A model generated the notes under the pieces. It did not search any database and had not been told where the DNA came from. It worked only from the letters and a program-made list of their open reading frames with translations. A stretch of 47,988 nt of DNA from positions 14,979 to 62,966 of the forward strand of contig DBWR01000033.1 in assembly GCA_002309305.1 (NCBI GenBank), given 5' to 3'. Source of the stretch: Treponema sp. UBA1233 (GTDB lineage: Bacteria; Spirochaetota; Spirochaetia; Treponematales; Treponemataceae). Positions within the stretch are counted from its first letter, which is position 1. Each line of letters opens with the position of its first letter. This document shows, piece after piece, positions 18,428 through 26,375 of the stretch. Position numbers and translations under genes: made by a program.

Positions 18428-18432
18428 GGGTG

Positions 18433-18450
18433 AATGTTGCAACATTTTTT
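18433..18450 (+). terminator. Weak palindrome/T-run after folE2
   Basis: AATGTTGCAACATT (18433-18446) is a perfect 14-bp palindrome that runs into a T tract to 18450. It begins 5 nt after the folE2 stop. As an RNA hairpin it has only about 5 AT-rich base pairs, so it is a weak terminator at best and may instead be a protein-binding palindrome. Confidence 0.3.
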
Positions 18451-18459
18451 ACCATATTC

Positions 18460-18488
18460 TTGTTTTTATGCCGATATTGTATTATAAT
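18460..18488 (+). promoter_or_regulatory. Promoter of the repeat lipoprotein
   Basis: TTGTTT (18460-18465), 17-nt spacer, perfect TATAAT (18483-18488). Predicted transcription start is near 18495, just ahead of a strong hairpin. Confidence 0.6.
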
Positions 18489-18498
18489 TATATTATTG

Positions 18499-18541
18499 GG
18501 GTGTCCCTAAAACTTTTGTTTAGAGATGCCCTATATTTTTT
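18499..18541 (+). promoter_or_regulatory. 5'-end hairpin with U-rich tail (leader stem or attenuator)
   Basis: Left arm GGGTGTCCCTAAA (18499-18511), 7-nt loop, right arm TTTAGAGATGCCC (18519-18531). As RNA 12 of 13 positions pair (two G-U, one C-A mismatch), followed by TATATTTTTT. It begins about 4 nt after the predicted transcription start and ends before the coding start at 18559. It could be a 5' stabilising stem or an early terminator. Confidence 0.6.
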
Positions 18542-18558
18542 GGACATCAGGGTTGTTT

Positions 18559-21500
18559 ATGAAATTCGCTTCTCTATTCAAGATTAGAAATTTAAAAAAG
18601 AACTATACATATATACGAGGATTCGCTCATAGAGCTTGCAGGGCGGTTGCTTTGACACTTTTTATCCTTTCACCAGTTCTCTTTTCTTCCTGCGAGTTTT
18701 GGAATGTGCCGGTACGTGATTATTTGGAAAGGTACACCCAGGAAATTGCCATAGAAAAGTACGAGATTGAAGGAGTTGAATCCTACTATGACGCTGATGG
18801 CAACCTCTGCATACCAAGCGGTCAGGATGGGGGTGTTCAGGTAACCCTTTTTATGAGAAATCCCTATCATTACAAGTTGGGTTCAACTGATCCAAGTAAT
18901 CCTGATCTTACTTCGTTGGGATATCAATGGCCCGGCCCATACATACTTAATGATAATTTTGTTGCTAGCTCAGATGTTGTTATTGCACAGGATGAAAATG
19001 ACACAACCTTGCTTCGGTTTACATATCCTCCTGCCTATCTTACTGGTAAAGACAAGAATTCGGACAGGAATATTGGTGGAACAATAGGAATCAAGCATCC
19101 GTATAATGGACAATCCCAGAATTTTACGTTCAAGCTCCAGTGCAATTCAAAACCGCCTAAGATAAGCGATGGTGCGGTTATGAATAAGGGTAACATTTAT
19201 TACCTGGGCTTTAACATTCCTATGTCGGACATCCACAGGGATTTGAAGAAAATCATCATAAACGACGGACGCGGCAATCAGACTGTAGAAATCAATGTAA
19301 ACTCCAGCATCATACAACTGCCCAATCCATGCATTCTCAGTACCACTAAACCTGAAGGATTGGTACCAATAGGGGAGAATGGAACATTATTCAATCCTTC
19401 AAACAATACGAATAACTTTTACTACAACAGTGGTATTCAAGTGATCGAGGATGCTGTGCAGTCATTTACAATCACTCTGGTGGACGAAGCAGGGCTTTCT
19501 ACTTCAACAGTGATTTCCACCGCCTCAAAGAAGGTAGAGACTCCCACGGTAAGGGATGCTGTAGCCAATGTTGAAATAAGTTCGTCTAACACAGCAACAT
19601 TACAATTAAATGATGACTTTAACGCTCAGATAAAAATCATCAAGCCGACTCGTGCCACCAACGGAGATCCAATTTCCGGTGCGGAAATACATTATACGTT
19701 GCAAAAAAGTGATGATAATGAAACTCCTGCCGAAGAAGGAAATGAGAACAAGACAATAGAAAACACAGGCACATACACGCTAAAAGTCTGGGCAAAGGCC
19801 ACTGGATACCTGCAAAGCGATACAAAGACATGTACGATAGAGGTTCCACCGTTGAAAGTCCGCTTTAATCCTAACGGTGGAACTCTAAAGAATTCGACAC
19901 CACAGTCAATATCAAAGAATGTGCCAACCCAGTTGAATCCAGCAAGCAGTGTGGTAGAAAAGACAGGATATACATTCACTGGTTGGACTGATGAAGATGG
20001 TTCAACATACACAGACCGGCAGAATATAACAATTTCAAAAGACATCTACCTTACGGCAAGCTGGCAGCCGACTACGTATAAGGTAACCCTAAATACAAAT
20101 GGAGGCAGTTGTAATACTCAGTTCATCAATGTTACCTACGACAGCACATACGGTAGCGATTTGCCGACATCTGATGATACGAGTCTGACAAAATATGGTT
20201 ACAACTTTACAGGTTGGTACACCGAACAGAGTGGTGGAAGCAAAGTGGAAGCAAGCACGCCATACAGAATCGCAGACAACAGTACGCTTTGGGCAAGATG
20301 GGGTGCAAAGAGTTTCCTAATCAATTATAATTTGAATGGAGGCTCAGGCACTACTCCAAATCAAAGGATAGTAACATTTGGTCAGACTTATAATTCTGCA
20401 AGTGCCTTAGTTCAGCCAAATGCTTCTAAGACAGGATACTCATTTAAGTGCTGGTGTCTGGATGCAGCAGGAACTCAAGAAATTGGTTCAAGCACAACCG
20501 TTCAAAATGATGATACCCATACTCTTTATGCAAAGTGGAGTCCACGCAAATATACCGTAAACTTTGATGCAAATGGAGGAACTTGTTCTACGGCATCCAC
20601 CGAAGTAACCTATGATGACACATACGGAAACGGCACTGCCACATGGCCTGATGGATCTGGCAAACCGGAAAGAACTGGCTACACTTTTGCAGGATGGTAT
20701 ACACAACCAACAGTTGGAAATGAAATTACGAGTACCACAACCGTCAAAATTGAAGCTACGACAACCCTCTATGCTCATTGGACGCCAAGACAATGTACGG
20801 TAAACTTTGATCTTAATGGGGCAAGTGGATCTGCCTCGTCAATAACCGTTACCTACGATCAGCCATATGGAACCCTGCCGACACCTACTTCGGCTACCGG
20901 CTACTATTTTGACGGCTGGTATACCAGTCGCTCAGGAGGAACAAAAGTAACGGAAGACACAATAGTTGATTTTACAACAACTAAAACCCTCTTCGCACAT
21001 AACTATTATGACTACCTTACCAATTTCAGTTATTGTAGAATTGGAACGATAAATGCTTCGAATAATGATTTTAGGGATTCAAAAATAGGTAAAGGTGCTA
21101 CAGTAAAGGTAAAACTTGAGGGTACTAATAGCAGCAAATATCCTAACGGAATCAAAGTAATAAGGGATGACGATTCTACTGAACTGCCAATTACCATAAC
21201 AGAAATAAAAGAAGATGGTGAAATAACCAATAAGGTTTATGTTAGTTTTACCATGCCAAATTCAACCGTCACCATACAGGCAAGCTTCTGGAATGCCTAC
21301 TTAGTAAATATATCACCTTTGTCGTGTACTTATGATGATAGCAACGAATTTGTAAAACGACAAACCTGGAATGAATACGTACGAATCTGGATTGCTTCGA
21401 ATGAGGGATCGTTTGACTCGAATTATAAACAGGTTAAACTGGATGACAACGCAAAGTATAGCGGTTATATTATTTTGCCCACAAGTTATACTTCACTTAC

Positions 21501-21939
21501 AAATGCAAAAGTTTGTGCCATGACAATAGAAAATGTTGGTATAAATAATACTGTAGGAGGTTCGGAAGAGTATGGATTGGGCTTTGCTTCAGTTTCCAGC
21601 AATCAGGCTAACATTACAATGAATATCTTGAATATTAGTACTGCATCTGGAAGCGGTTCTTATGGTTTCAAAGCGAAGTCTAAGACAGGGGCCAGTTACC
21701 CATATAATACTATTGATCCATTCTCTGAAAATCTGGGCTTAAAATACTATTGGATAATAACGCATAACAATGGCGGAACCCATACTTTTGTTTATGAAGG
21801 AAACTCCGGTACCACCAATAACTATAATGTACCGACACAATACCTTCAGAATGGTTCAAACGGTATAAGGGTAAAGATAAAAGTTGCAGATCTTGAAGTG
21901 GGTGGTGGAAGAACGATATTTTCCTACCCAAGTCTGTAA
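18559..21939 (+). CDS. Surface lipoprotein with five Listeria-Bacteroides (InlB B) repeats
   Basis: 1126 residues from ATG 18559, preferred because AGGG lies 6 nt upstream; the in-frame ATG at 18526 sits inside the leader hairpin. A long basic N-region is followed by a hydrophobic core ending LFSSC, giving lipidated Cys45. Residues about 46-430 are unrecognised. From about 434 to 815 come five copies of the about 70-residue beta-grasp repeat (xVxFxxNGG ... TGYxFxGWY ... TTLYAxW), known from Listeria InlB and many surface proteins. The C-terminal about 310 residues are Ser/Thr/Asn-rich and beta-like. It is probably exported and exposed; adhesion is inference. It stands alone with its own promoter and a GC-rich hairpin downstream. 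Confidence 0.88.
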   Translation: MKFASLFKIRNLKKNYTYIRGFAHRACRAVALTLFILSPVLFSSCEFWNVPVRDYLERYTQEIAIEKYEIEGVESYYDADGNLCIPSGQDGGVQVTLFMRNPYHYKLGSTDPSNPDLTSLGYQWPGPYILNDNFVASSDVVIAQDENDTTLLRFTYPPAYLTGKDKNSDRNIGGTIGIKHPYNGQSQNFTFKLQCNSKPPKISDGAVMNKGNIYYLGFNIPMSDIHRDLKKIIINDGRGNQTVEINVNSSIIQLPNPCILSTTKPEGLVPIGENGTLFNPSNNTNNFYYNSGIQVIEDAVQSFTITLVDEAGLSTSTVISTASKKVETPTVRDAVANVEISSSNTATLQLNDDFNAQIKIIKPTRATNGDPISGAEIHYTLQKSDDNETPAEEGNENKTIENTGTYTLKVWAKATGYLQSDTKTCTIEVPPLKVRFNPNGGTLKNSTPQSISKNVPTQLNPASSVVEKTGYTFTGWTDEDGSTYTDRQNITISKDIYLTASWQPTTYKVTLNTNGGSCNTQFINVTYDSTYGSDLPTSDDTSLTKYGYNFTGWYTEQSGGSKVEASTPYRIADNSTLWARWGAKSFLINYNLNGGSGTTPNQRIVTFGQTYNSASALVQPNASKTGYSFKCWCLDAAGTQEIGSSTTVQNDDTHTLYAKWSPRKYTVNFDANGGTCSTASTEVTYDDTYGNGTATWPDGSGKPERTGYTFAGWYTQPTVGNEITSTTTVKIEATTTLYAHWTPRQCTVNFDLNGASGSASSITVTYDQPYGTLPTPTSATGYYFDGWYTSRSGGTKVTEDTIVDFTTTKTLFAHNYYDYLTNFSYCRIGTINASNNDFRDSKIGKGATVKVKLEGTNSSKYPNGIKVIRDDDSTELPITITEIKEDGEITNKVYVSFTMPNSTVTIQASFWNAYLVNISPLSCTYDDSNEFVKRQTWNEYVRIWIASNEGSFDSNYKQVKLDDNAKYSGYIILPTSYTSLTNAKVCAMTIENVGINNTVGGSEEYGLGFASVSSNQANITMNILNISTASGSGSYGFKAKSKTGASYPYNTIDPFSENLGLKYYWIITHNNGGTHTFVYEGNSGTTNNYNVPTQYLQNGSNGIRVKIKVADLEVGGGRTIFSYPSL
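19858..21003 (+). repeat. Five InlB/Flg_new-type protein repeats
   Basis: The repeats begin at VRFNPNGG, VTLNTNGG, INYNLNGG, VNFDANGG and VNFDLNGA. Each holds a [TS]GYxFxGW/CW core and all but the last end in a [LA]xAxW motif; the fifth degenerates to LFAHN. Spacing is about 70-80 residues. The DNA is diverged between units, so these are old duplications. Confidence 0.85.
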
Positions 21940-21944
21940 ATGGA

Positions 21945-21991
21945 TTCCCCCACATCCACAGGGGTAAGTCCCTTGTGGGGGTGGGGGGGAA
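21945..21991 (+). terminator. GC-rich hairpin after the repeat lipoprotein
   Basis: TTCCCCCACA (from 21945) pairs imperfectly with TGTGGGGGTGGGGGGGAA (to 21991), with an inner ACAGGG/CCCTTGT stem and a TAAG-type loop, about 18-20 bp in all. It starts 6 nt after the stop. There is no immediate T run, so a classical intrinsic terminator is uncertain. The G5-T-G7 tract could also fold as a G-quadruplex. Confidence 0.5.
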
Positions 21992-22088
21992 GCCTCTTTT
22001 CTCGAAAGTGTCCTTGATTTTCAATTATTTTTCACTTTTTCATCGACATTATTACGCGCCTTTCCACACAAAAGAGGAAGAAACGTAA
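21992..22088. other. Intergenic stretch, nothing recognised
   Basis: This part of the 384-bp gap between the repeat lipoprotein and miaB is T-rich, with no convincing ORF, RNA fold or repeat. The rest of the gap is covered by the hairpin, small RNA and promoter entries. Confidence 0.5.
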
Positions 22089-22089
22089 G

Positions 22090-22133
22090 AAAAAAAATAG
22101 CCCGCCAAGTGTCCAAACCACTCTTGACGGGCT
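22090..22133 (-). terminator. Intrinsic terminator of the candidate small RNA
   Basis: Eleven-base-pair GC-rich stem with a 13-nt loop, followed on the minus strand by AUUUUUUUUC. On the plus strand it is followed only by TTTG and has a C-A mismatch, so it works best leftward. Confidence 0.75.
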
Positions 22134-22188
22134 TTGTCTGTAAAGACAAAACACAATAGAGGCAAGACGCTAGATTGCGAATGCCATT
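22090..22188 (-). ncRNA. Candidate small RNA with its own promoter and terminator
   Basis: On the minus strand a TTGATT-17-TATATT promoter (22222-22194) predicts a start near 22187-22188. The transcript would end about 98 nt later at an intrinsic terminator: AGCCCGUCAAG (22133-22123) pairs with CUUGGCGGGCU (22109-22099) over 11 bp, followed by A and eight U (22097-22090). The one imperfect pair is U-G in minus-strand RNA but C-A in plus-strand RNA, so the minus strand is the functional side. A second hairpin TTTGTCT/AGACAAA (22150-22133) adjoins it. The 5' third is mostly single-stranded and contains a 5-codon ATG frame. It matches none of the RNA families I know well. It is divergent from miaB. 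Confidence 0.6.
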
Positions 22189-22193
22189 CTTAC

Positions 22194-22222
22194 AATATAA
22201 TCCAATGATGTAGAAAAATCAA
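22194..22222 (-). promoter_or_regulatory. Promoter of the candidate small RNA
   Basis: Minus strand TTGATT (22222-22217), 17-nt spacer, TATATT (22199-22194). Each box is 4-5 of 6 to consensus with optimal spacing. Confidence 0.55.
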
Positions 22223-22280
22223 GTGTTTGTTATGATTATTTAATCCTCAAGTACCCGCCTTTCCATAAAAAACAGAATTA

Positions 22281-22289
22281 TGCTATAAT
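22281..22289 (+). promoter_or_regulatory. Extended -10 promoter of miaB
   Basis: TGC followed directly by TATAAT (22284-22289) forms an extended -10. The -35 position (22261-22266, TTCCAT) is poor, as is common with extended -10 promoters. The leader to ATG 22324 is about 28 nt. Confidence 0.55.
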
Positions 22290-22323
22290 ACCCGCATTGG
22301 ATGATTTACGATAAGGAAAAAGG

Positions 22324-23700
22324 ATGACTTATTTTTTTGAGACTTACGGATGCGAGATGAACATTGCTGAGTCCGCTTCTCTTGAACAGATTTTGATTTC
22401 GCGGGGATGGAAAAAGGCGGAGGACTGCTTTACTGCCGACATGGTCATTATCAATACATGTTCTGTGCGTGCTTCTGCCGAAACAAGAATTTACGGACGG
22501 CTTGGATTTTATTCAGGATTAAAGAAGGTGCGCAATTGTGAACCCGATGCCAAGACACGGTCCATGGAAAAGGCGGCGGAATACGTAAAGGACGGACCTG
22601 TGCCTCTTACTCTTGTTGTCATGGGATGTATGGCGGAGCGGCTTTTGCATACCTTTAAGACTGAATGGCCCGTAATCGATTATGTTGTGGGAACTTATTC
22701 AAAAAACAAATTCGGTGACATAATTTCTGCGGTGGAAAACGGAGATGAGCCTGTTGACCTTGACGAAGAGCCTGTCTATCAGTTTGCGGAAACTTCCTAT
22801 GAGGAGGGGGCATTTTCTACCTTCATTCCGATCATGAACGGATGCAACATGTTCTGCACTTACTGCATTGTTCCACATGTTAGGGGAAGGGAGATTTCAC
22901 GCCCGGTGGAAGGAATCCTGCATGAGCTTGACGTGCTTGGTAAAAGGGGAGTTAAGGAAGTTACCCTTTTGGGACAGACCGTCAATTCATATAAGGCCCA
23001 GGACGGAACGGATTTTTCCGCCTTGCTTAAGACTATGCTTTCTCATCTGGATAAAACGTCTTCTCCAATTGAATGGATTCGCTTTGAGTCGCCACATCCC
23101 AAGTTTTTCTCCGATGAGCTGATTGAAGTCCTTGCATCTGACCCAAGGTTGTGCAGGGGCATTCATCTTCCTGTCCAGCATGGTTCTTCAAGACTTTTAA
23201 AGAGGATGAACCGACGTTACACACGCGAGCAGTTTCTTGAACTTGTTGAAAAGCTCTATGCAAAACTTCCGGGACTTGCACTTTCCACCGACATCATGAT
23301 TGGCTTTCCTGGAGAAACGGATGAAGATTTTGAGGAAGTGCTTTCGCTGATGAGGGCCGTAAAATTTGAATCGGCATTCATGTATTACTACAATGTGCGT
23401 GAGGGAACTCCGGCCGCAGAATTCCCCGATCAGATATCCCTTGAGCTAAAGAAGGAAAGGCTTCAGAAAGTGATAGACCTTCAGCTTGAAATAACTGGGG
23501 AACAGATGGCAAAGAGGGTAGGGTCCACGATAAAGGTTCTTGCAGACATTGTTAGCCGCGACGACAAGACCGAGCTTTTGGGCAAAACCGAACAGAACCA
23601 ACGTGTTGCATTCAAGTCATCGCCTTCGATTATAGGAAAATTCGTCAATGTTCATCTTGATTCATTGAACGGAAACACATTCAAGGGAACTTTGGTTTGA
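22324..23700 (+). CDS. miaB: tRNA-2-methylthio-N6-isopentenyladenosine-37 synthase MiaB
   Basis: 458 residues. Radical-SAM methylthiotransferase modifying A37 of tRNAs that read U-starting codons. N-terminal UPF0004 domain cysteines C10, C46 and C102 hold the auxiliary 4Fe-4S cluster; C174-x3-C178-x2-C181 (CNMFCTYC) holds the radical-SAM cluster. GREISRP and LPVQHGSSRLLKRMNRRYT are family signatures, and a TRAM domain closes the protein. About 20 extra residues (around 68-90) lie between C46 and C102 compared with common MiaB. AAGGA lies 6 nt before ATG 22324. Its promoter is divergent from the candidate small RNA. Confidence 0.95.
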   Translation: MTYFFETYGCEMNIAESASLEQILISRGWKKAEDCFTADMVIINTCSVRASAETRIYGRLGFYSGLKKVRNCEPDAKTRSMEKAAEYVKDGPVPLTLVVMGCMAERLLHTFKTEWPVIDYVVGTYSKNKFGDIISAVENGDEPVDLDEEPVYQFAETSYEEGAFSTFIPIMNGCNMFCTYCIVPHVRGREISRPVEGILHELDVLGKRGVKEVTLLGQTVNSYKAQDGTDFSALLKTMLSHLDKTSSPIEWIRFESPHPKFFSDELIEVLASDPRLCRGIHLPVQHGSSRLLKRMNRRYTREQFLELVEKLYAKLPGLALSTDIMIGFPGETDEDFEEVLSLMRAVKFESAFMYYYNVREGTPAAEFPDQISLELKKERLQKVIDLQLEITGEQMAKRVGSTIKVLADIVSRDDKTELLGKTEQNQRVAFKSSPSIIGKFVNVHLDSLNGNTFKGTLV

Positions 23701-23707
23701 CATATTC

Positions 23708-23736
23708 TTGTAAAAAGATGATTTTCGATGTATAAT
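23708..23736 (+). promoter_or_regulatory. Promoter of the LapA-like gene
   Basis: TTGTAA (23708-23713), 17-nt spacer, perfect TATAAT (23731-23736), then AGGAGG (23747-23752) 5 nt before ATG 23758. The leader is about 15 nt. Confidence 0.6.
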
Positions 23737-23757
23737 TTGAAGAAATAGGAGGAATCT

Positions 23758-24117
23758 ATGCCAATAAAGTTGATTGGTGTCGTTATACTTGCAGTTTTTG
23801 TTGCCGTTTTCACAGGATTCAATTTGACCAATAAATGCGACGTGTGGCTTTTCCACACATTCAAGGATGTTCCTGTTGCGGCCACAATCATAGGTTCCTT
23901 TGTGGTTGGAGTGCTTGTGACCCTTCCTTTTACTTTTGCCAAAAAAAAGAACAAGAAAGACAAGGATCTCAAGACCGCCAAAAAAGATGATAAAAATCCC
24001 GCATCAAACATGCCCCAGATTCACAGCTCAAACGATACGGATTCAATTTCTGTACCCGCTGCCTCAGCAAATGCCGTTGAGGACACAAGGGAAGAAGCCC
24101 AGGACGACCCTGTCTGA
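23758..24117 (+). CDS. LapA-like small inner-membrane protein
   Basis: 119 residues. Two hydrophobic helices (about 3-25 and 39-60) are joined by a short loop and followed by a Lys-rich stretch and a polar Ser/Asp/Glu tail. The hairpin with a central N-x-x-N-K-C-D-V-W-L-F segment and a Gly before the second helix fits the DUF1049/LapA domain family. In Proteobacteria LapA helps control lipopolysaccharide assembly. Treponemes largely lack classical LPS, so that role should not be transferred. It has an excellent AGGAGG site and its own promoter. Confidence 0.6.
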   Translation: MPIKLIGVVILAVFVAVFTGFNLTNKCDVWLFHTFKDVPVAATIIGSFVVGVLVTLPFTFAKKKNKKDKDLKTAKKDDKNPASNMPQIHSSNDTDSISVPAASANAVEDTREEAQDDPV

Positions 24118-24184
24118 TAATGCAGAATTAATAATGCATAATTCATAATTTCAGTAGACTGCTCTTTTTGCCGAAAATCTATGT
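24118..24184. other. AT-rich spacer with short imperfect repeats
   Basis: AATGCAGAATTA, AATGCATAATTC and ATAATTTC follow one another (24119 to about 24152), an imperfect repeated AT-rich motif with partial dyad symmetry. No promoter or terminator could be assigned. Confidence 0.35.
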
Positions 24185-25255
24185 ATGAAACTATCTGGAT
24201 TTTTTTGGGGATTCACCTTGTTTTTTGCTGCATCTCCTCTTTTTGCGCTTTCTTCCGCACAGGACATCAAGGCTCAGGCCATGCAGAAAAAGTCTGTGGA
24301 CGAGTCCATTTCATACATTCATTCATCCATAAAAAATGCTGCAAGTGACGCAGACAAGCGTTCGCTCTATTACTTTGTGGCCACACTGGAGGAATTGACA
24401 GGCCTTTATGAGGAGGCATCTTCTTCCTATGCAAAGGCGGCTGGAATTGCGGCTTCTGATGCAAAGGGAATGCCCAAGGTTACAACCGAACAGATTGTAA
24501 TTGATGCGGTAAGGTGCAGCCTGAATTGCGGTGATTATTCAACTGCGGAAAGCTACCTGAACAGTTCTGTGCGTTCTTCAAAAAATCCCGAGATACTGGC
24601 ACATGTAAACCTTTATTCCGTGTGGTCAGATTTGTGCCGTGCCAAAAATGTTGCTGAAACATCAGGTTCTGTCGCCACGTTAAAGGTCTATGCTGAAAGC
24701 GAGTCAATGAAAAGCGTGCGTCCTGCGGTTCTGCTTACACTCTGGTACATAACGGGGCAGGGGCAATATTCGGATTCACTTAAAAAATCATATCCCAACA
24801 GTCCTGAAGCTGGAATCGTAAAGGGAAATGTAAAGGTTCTTTCCGTTCCGTTCTGGTACTTTGTTCCCCGAGCGGTACCGGAAGCCCAGGTTGCGGAAAC
24901 GGCTTCAACTCCAAAAACAACCACGAGCTCATCATCTTCTTCTACAGAAAAAAAATCATCAAGCTCGTCATCTTCTTCAACAGAGAAAAAAACGACATCC
25001 TCGTCCACAACAAAGGAAAGCCAGAGCTCAAGTGCGAAAAAAGTACGTGAACAGCTGGGACTTTTCAGGAACAAGGATAATGCGGATACTCTCATCAAGG
25101 ATTTAAAGGCAAAAGGATTTACCGCCTACAGCTATACCGAAACGCGTGCCTCGGGAACAACATATTATATCGTTGTGGTTGATGAAAACAAAGACGGTAC
25201 GATGGGAAAGAAACTCCGGGCAGCAGGTTTTGACTGTTACCCGGTAGAATACTAG
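24185..25255 (+). CDS. Exported SPOR-domain protein with TPR-like N-terminal half
   Basis: 356 residues with an N-terminal signal peptide (MKLSGFFWGFTLFFAASPLFA). Residues about 25-225 are paired amphipathic helices resembling TPR repeats (YYFVATLEELTGLYEEASSSYAKAA; AVRCSLNCGDYSTAESYLN). Residues about 240-285 are a low-complexity Ser/Lys/Thr linker with repeated SSSSSTEKK blocks. The last about 70 residues (VREQLGLFRNKDNADTLI ... YYIVVVDENK ... AAGFDCYPVEY) form a SPOR domain, which in known cases binds denuded septal peptidoglycan. A periplasmic role at the cell wall follows from that; the exact function is unknown. Its stop lies 2 bp from that of leuB, which reads toward it. Confidence 0.8.
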   Translation: MKLSGFFWGFTLFFAASPLFALSSAQDIKAQAMQKKSVDESISYIHSSIKNAASDADKRSLYYFVATLEELTGLYEEASSSYAKAAGIAASDAKGMPKVTTEQIVIDAVRCSLNCGDYSTAESYLNSSVRSSKNPEILAHVNLYSVWSDLCRAKNVAETSGSVATLKVYAESESMKSVRPAVLLTLWYITGQGQYSDSLKKSYPNSPEAGIVKGNVKVLSVPFWYFVPRAVPEAQVAETASTPKTTTSSSSSSTEKKSSSSSSSSTEKKTTSSSTTKESQSSSAKKVREQLGLFRNKDNADTLIKDLKAKGFTAYSYTETRASGTTYYIVVVDENKDGTMGKKLRAAGFDCYPVEY

Positions 25256-25257
25256 GA

Positions 25258-26352
25258 TTATTTGTTCAAATACTCCACTACTAATTCGCCCATTTTCTTG
25301 GTGCCGACGAGTTTGCCTGCGTCTTTTACGGACTGAATGTCTTTGCCTGCTATGTCGCCTGTTCTCCAGCCGTCATCCAGAACTTTGTTTACTGCATTCT
25401 CAATTGCTTTGGCTTCTGTTTCAAGATTGAAGCTGTAGCGGAGGAGCATTGCGGCGGAAAGGATGGTTGCAAGCGGGTTTGCCAGGTCTTTTCCTGCTAT
25501 GTCCGGAGCTGAACCGTGGATTGGCTCGTATAGGCCTGGACCTTTTCCGTCTCCCAAAGAAGCGGAGGCCAGCATTCCGATTGAGCCTGTTACCTGGGAT
25601 GCCTCGTCTGTAAGGATGTCTCCGAACATGTTGCTTGTGGCGATTACGTCGAACTGCCTTGGTGCGCGTACCATCTGCATTGCGGCGTTGTCGATGTACA
25701 GGAAGTCAAGGGTTACGTCAGGATAGTCGGCGTGAACTGTCTCGGCTACCTTTCTCCACAGGCGGCTTGAGTTAAGGATGTTTGCCTTGTCTACGACTGT
25801 AAGATGCTTCTGGCGGTTCTTTGCAAATTCAAATCCCATGCGCACGATGCGTTCAATTTCCGGCCATGTGTATTTTTCAGTATCCCATGCTGTTTTCCCG
25901 TCTTCAGATGTTCCCCTGTCACCAAAGTAGATTCCACCGGTGAGTTCGCGTACAACGAGGATGTCCAGACCTTCGCCTACGATTTCATCCTTGAGCGGAC
26001 ATGCGGCCTTGAGCTGCTTCCACATTACTGCAGGACGGAGGTTTGCGTATACCTTCATTCCACCGCGGAGACCGAGAAGTGCCTTTTCCGGGCGGATTTC
26101 CGGAGCAACGTCATCCCACTTTGGTCCACCAACTGCACCAAGAAGAACTGCGTCACTGTTAAGACATATGTCAAGCTGGTCCTGAGGAAGTGGTTTTCCC
26201 CACTTGTCGATTGCGGCTCCACCAGCGATTACTGTGGTATAGTTCCATTTGTGTCCGAATTTCTTTGCGACGGCATCAAGTACCTTTACACCTTCTGCCA
26301 CTACATCAGGTCCGATTCCGTCTCCTGGAATCAAGGCGATGTTCTTTTCCAT
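25258..26352 (-). CDS. leuB: 3-isopropylmalate / 3-methylmalate dehydrogenase
   Basis: 364 residues. NAD-dependent beta-decarboxylating dehydrogenase: N-terminal ALIPGDGIGP, substrate-binding ELTGGIYFG, catalytic Lys in VDKANIL, metal-binding Asp in TSNMFGDILTDEAS, and NAD-binding GSAPDIAGKD near the C-terminus. The family includes LeuB and enzymes acting on 3-methylmalate. It lies 23 nt downstream of cimA with no leuA, leuC or leuD in view, so its local partner is citramalate synthase and 2-ketobutyrate/isoleucine synthesis is the likely use. A dual role in leucine synthesis is possible if leuACD lie elsewhere. Confidence 0.94.
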   Translation of the reverse strand: MEKNIALIPGDGIGPDVVAEGVKVLDAVAKKFGHKWNYTTVIAGGAAIDKWGKPLPQDQLDICLNSDAVLLGAVGGPKWDDVAPEIRPEKALLGLRGGMKVYANLRPAVMWKQLKAACPLKDEIVGEGLDILVVRELTGGIYFGDRGTSEDGKTAWDTEKYTWPEIERIVRMGFEFAKNRQKHLTVVDKANILNSSRLWRKVAETVHADYPDVTLDFLYIDNAAMQMVRAPRQFDVIATSNMFGDILTDEASQVTGSIGMLASASLGDGKGPGLYEPIHGSAPDIAGKDLANPLATILSAAMLLRYSFNLETEAKAIENAVNKVLDDGWRTGDIAGKDIQSVKDAGKLVGTKKMGELVVEYLNK

Positions 26353-26375
26353 ATCTAACTCCTGTTATATATTAA

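Noticed and set aside
18526..18558. Earlier in-frame ATG (18526) as start of the repeat lipoprotein
   Set aside because: It is inside the right arm of the leader hairpin with poor ribosome site spacing; ATG 18559 has AGGG 6 nt upstream and gives a better signal peptide.
22099..22150. Hairpins upstream of miaB considered as a riboswitch for miaB
   Set aside because: They lie upstream of the miaB extended -10 promoter (22281-22289) and their better pairing and U run are on the minus strand.
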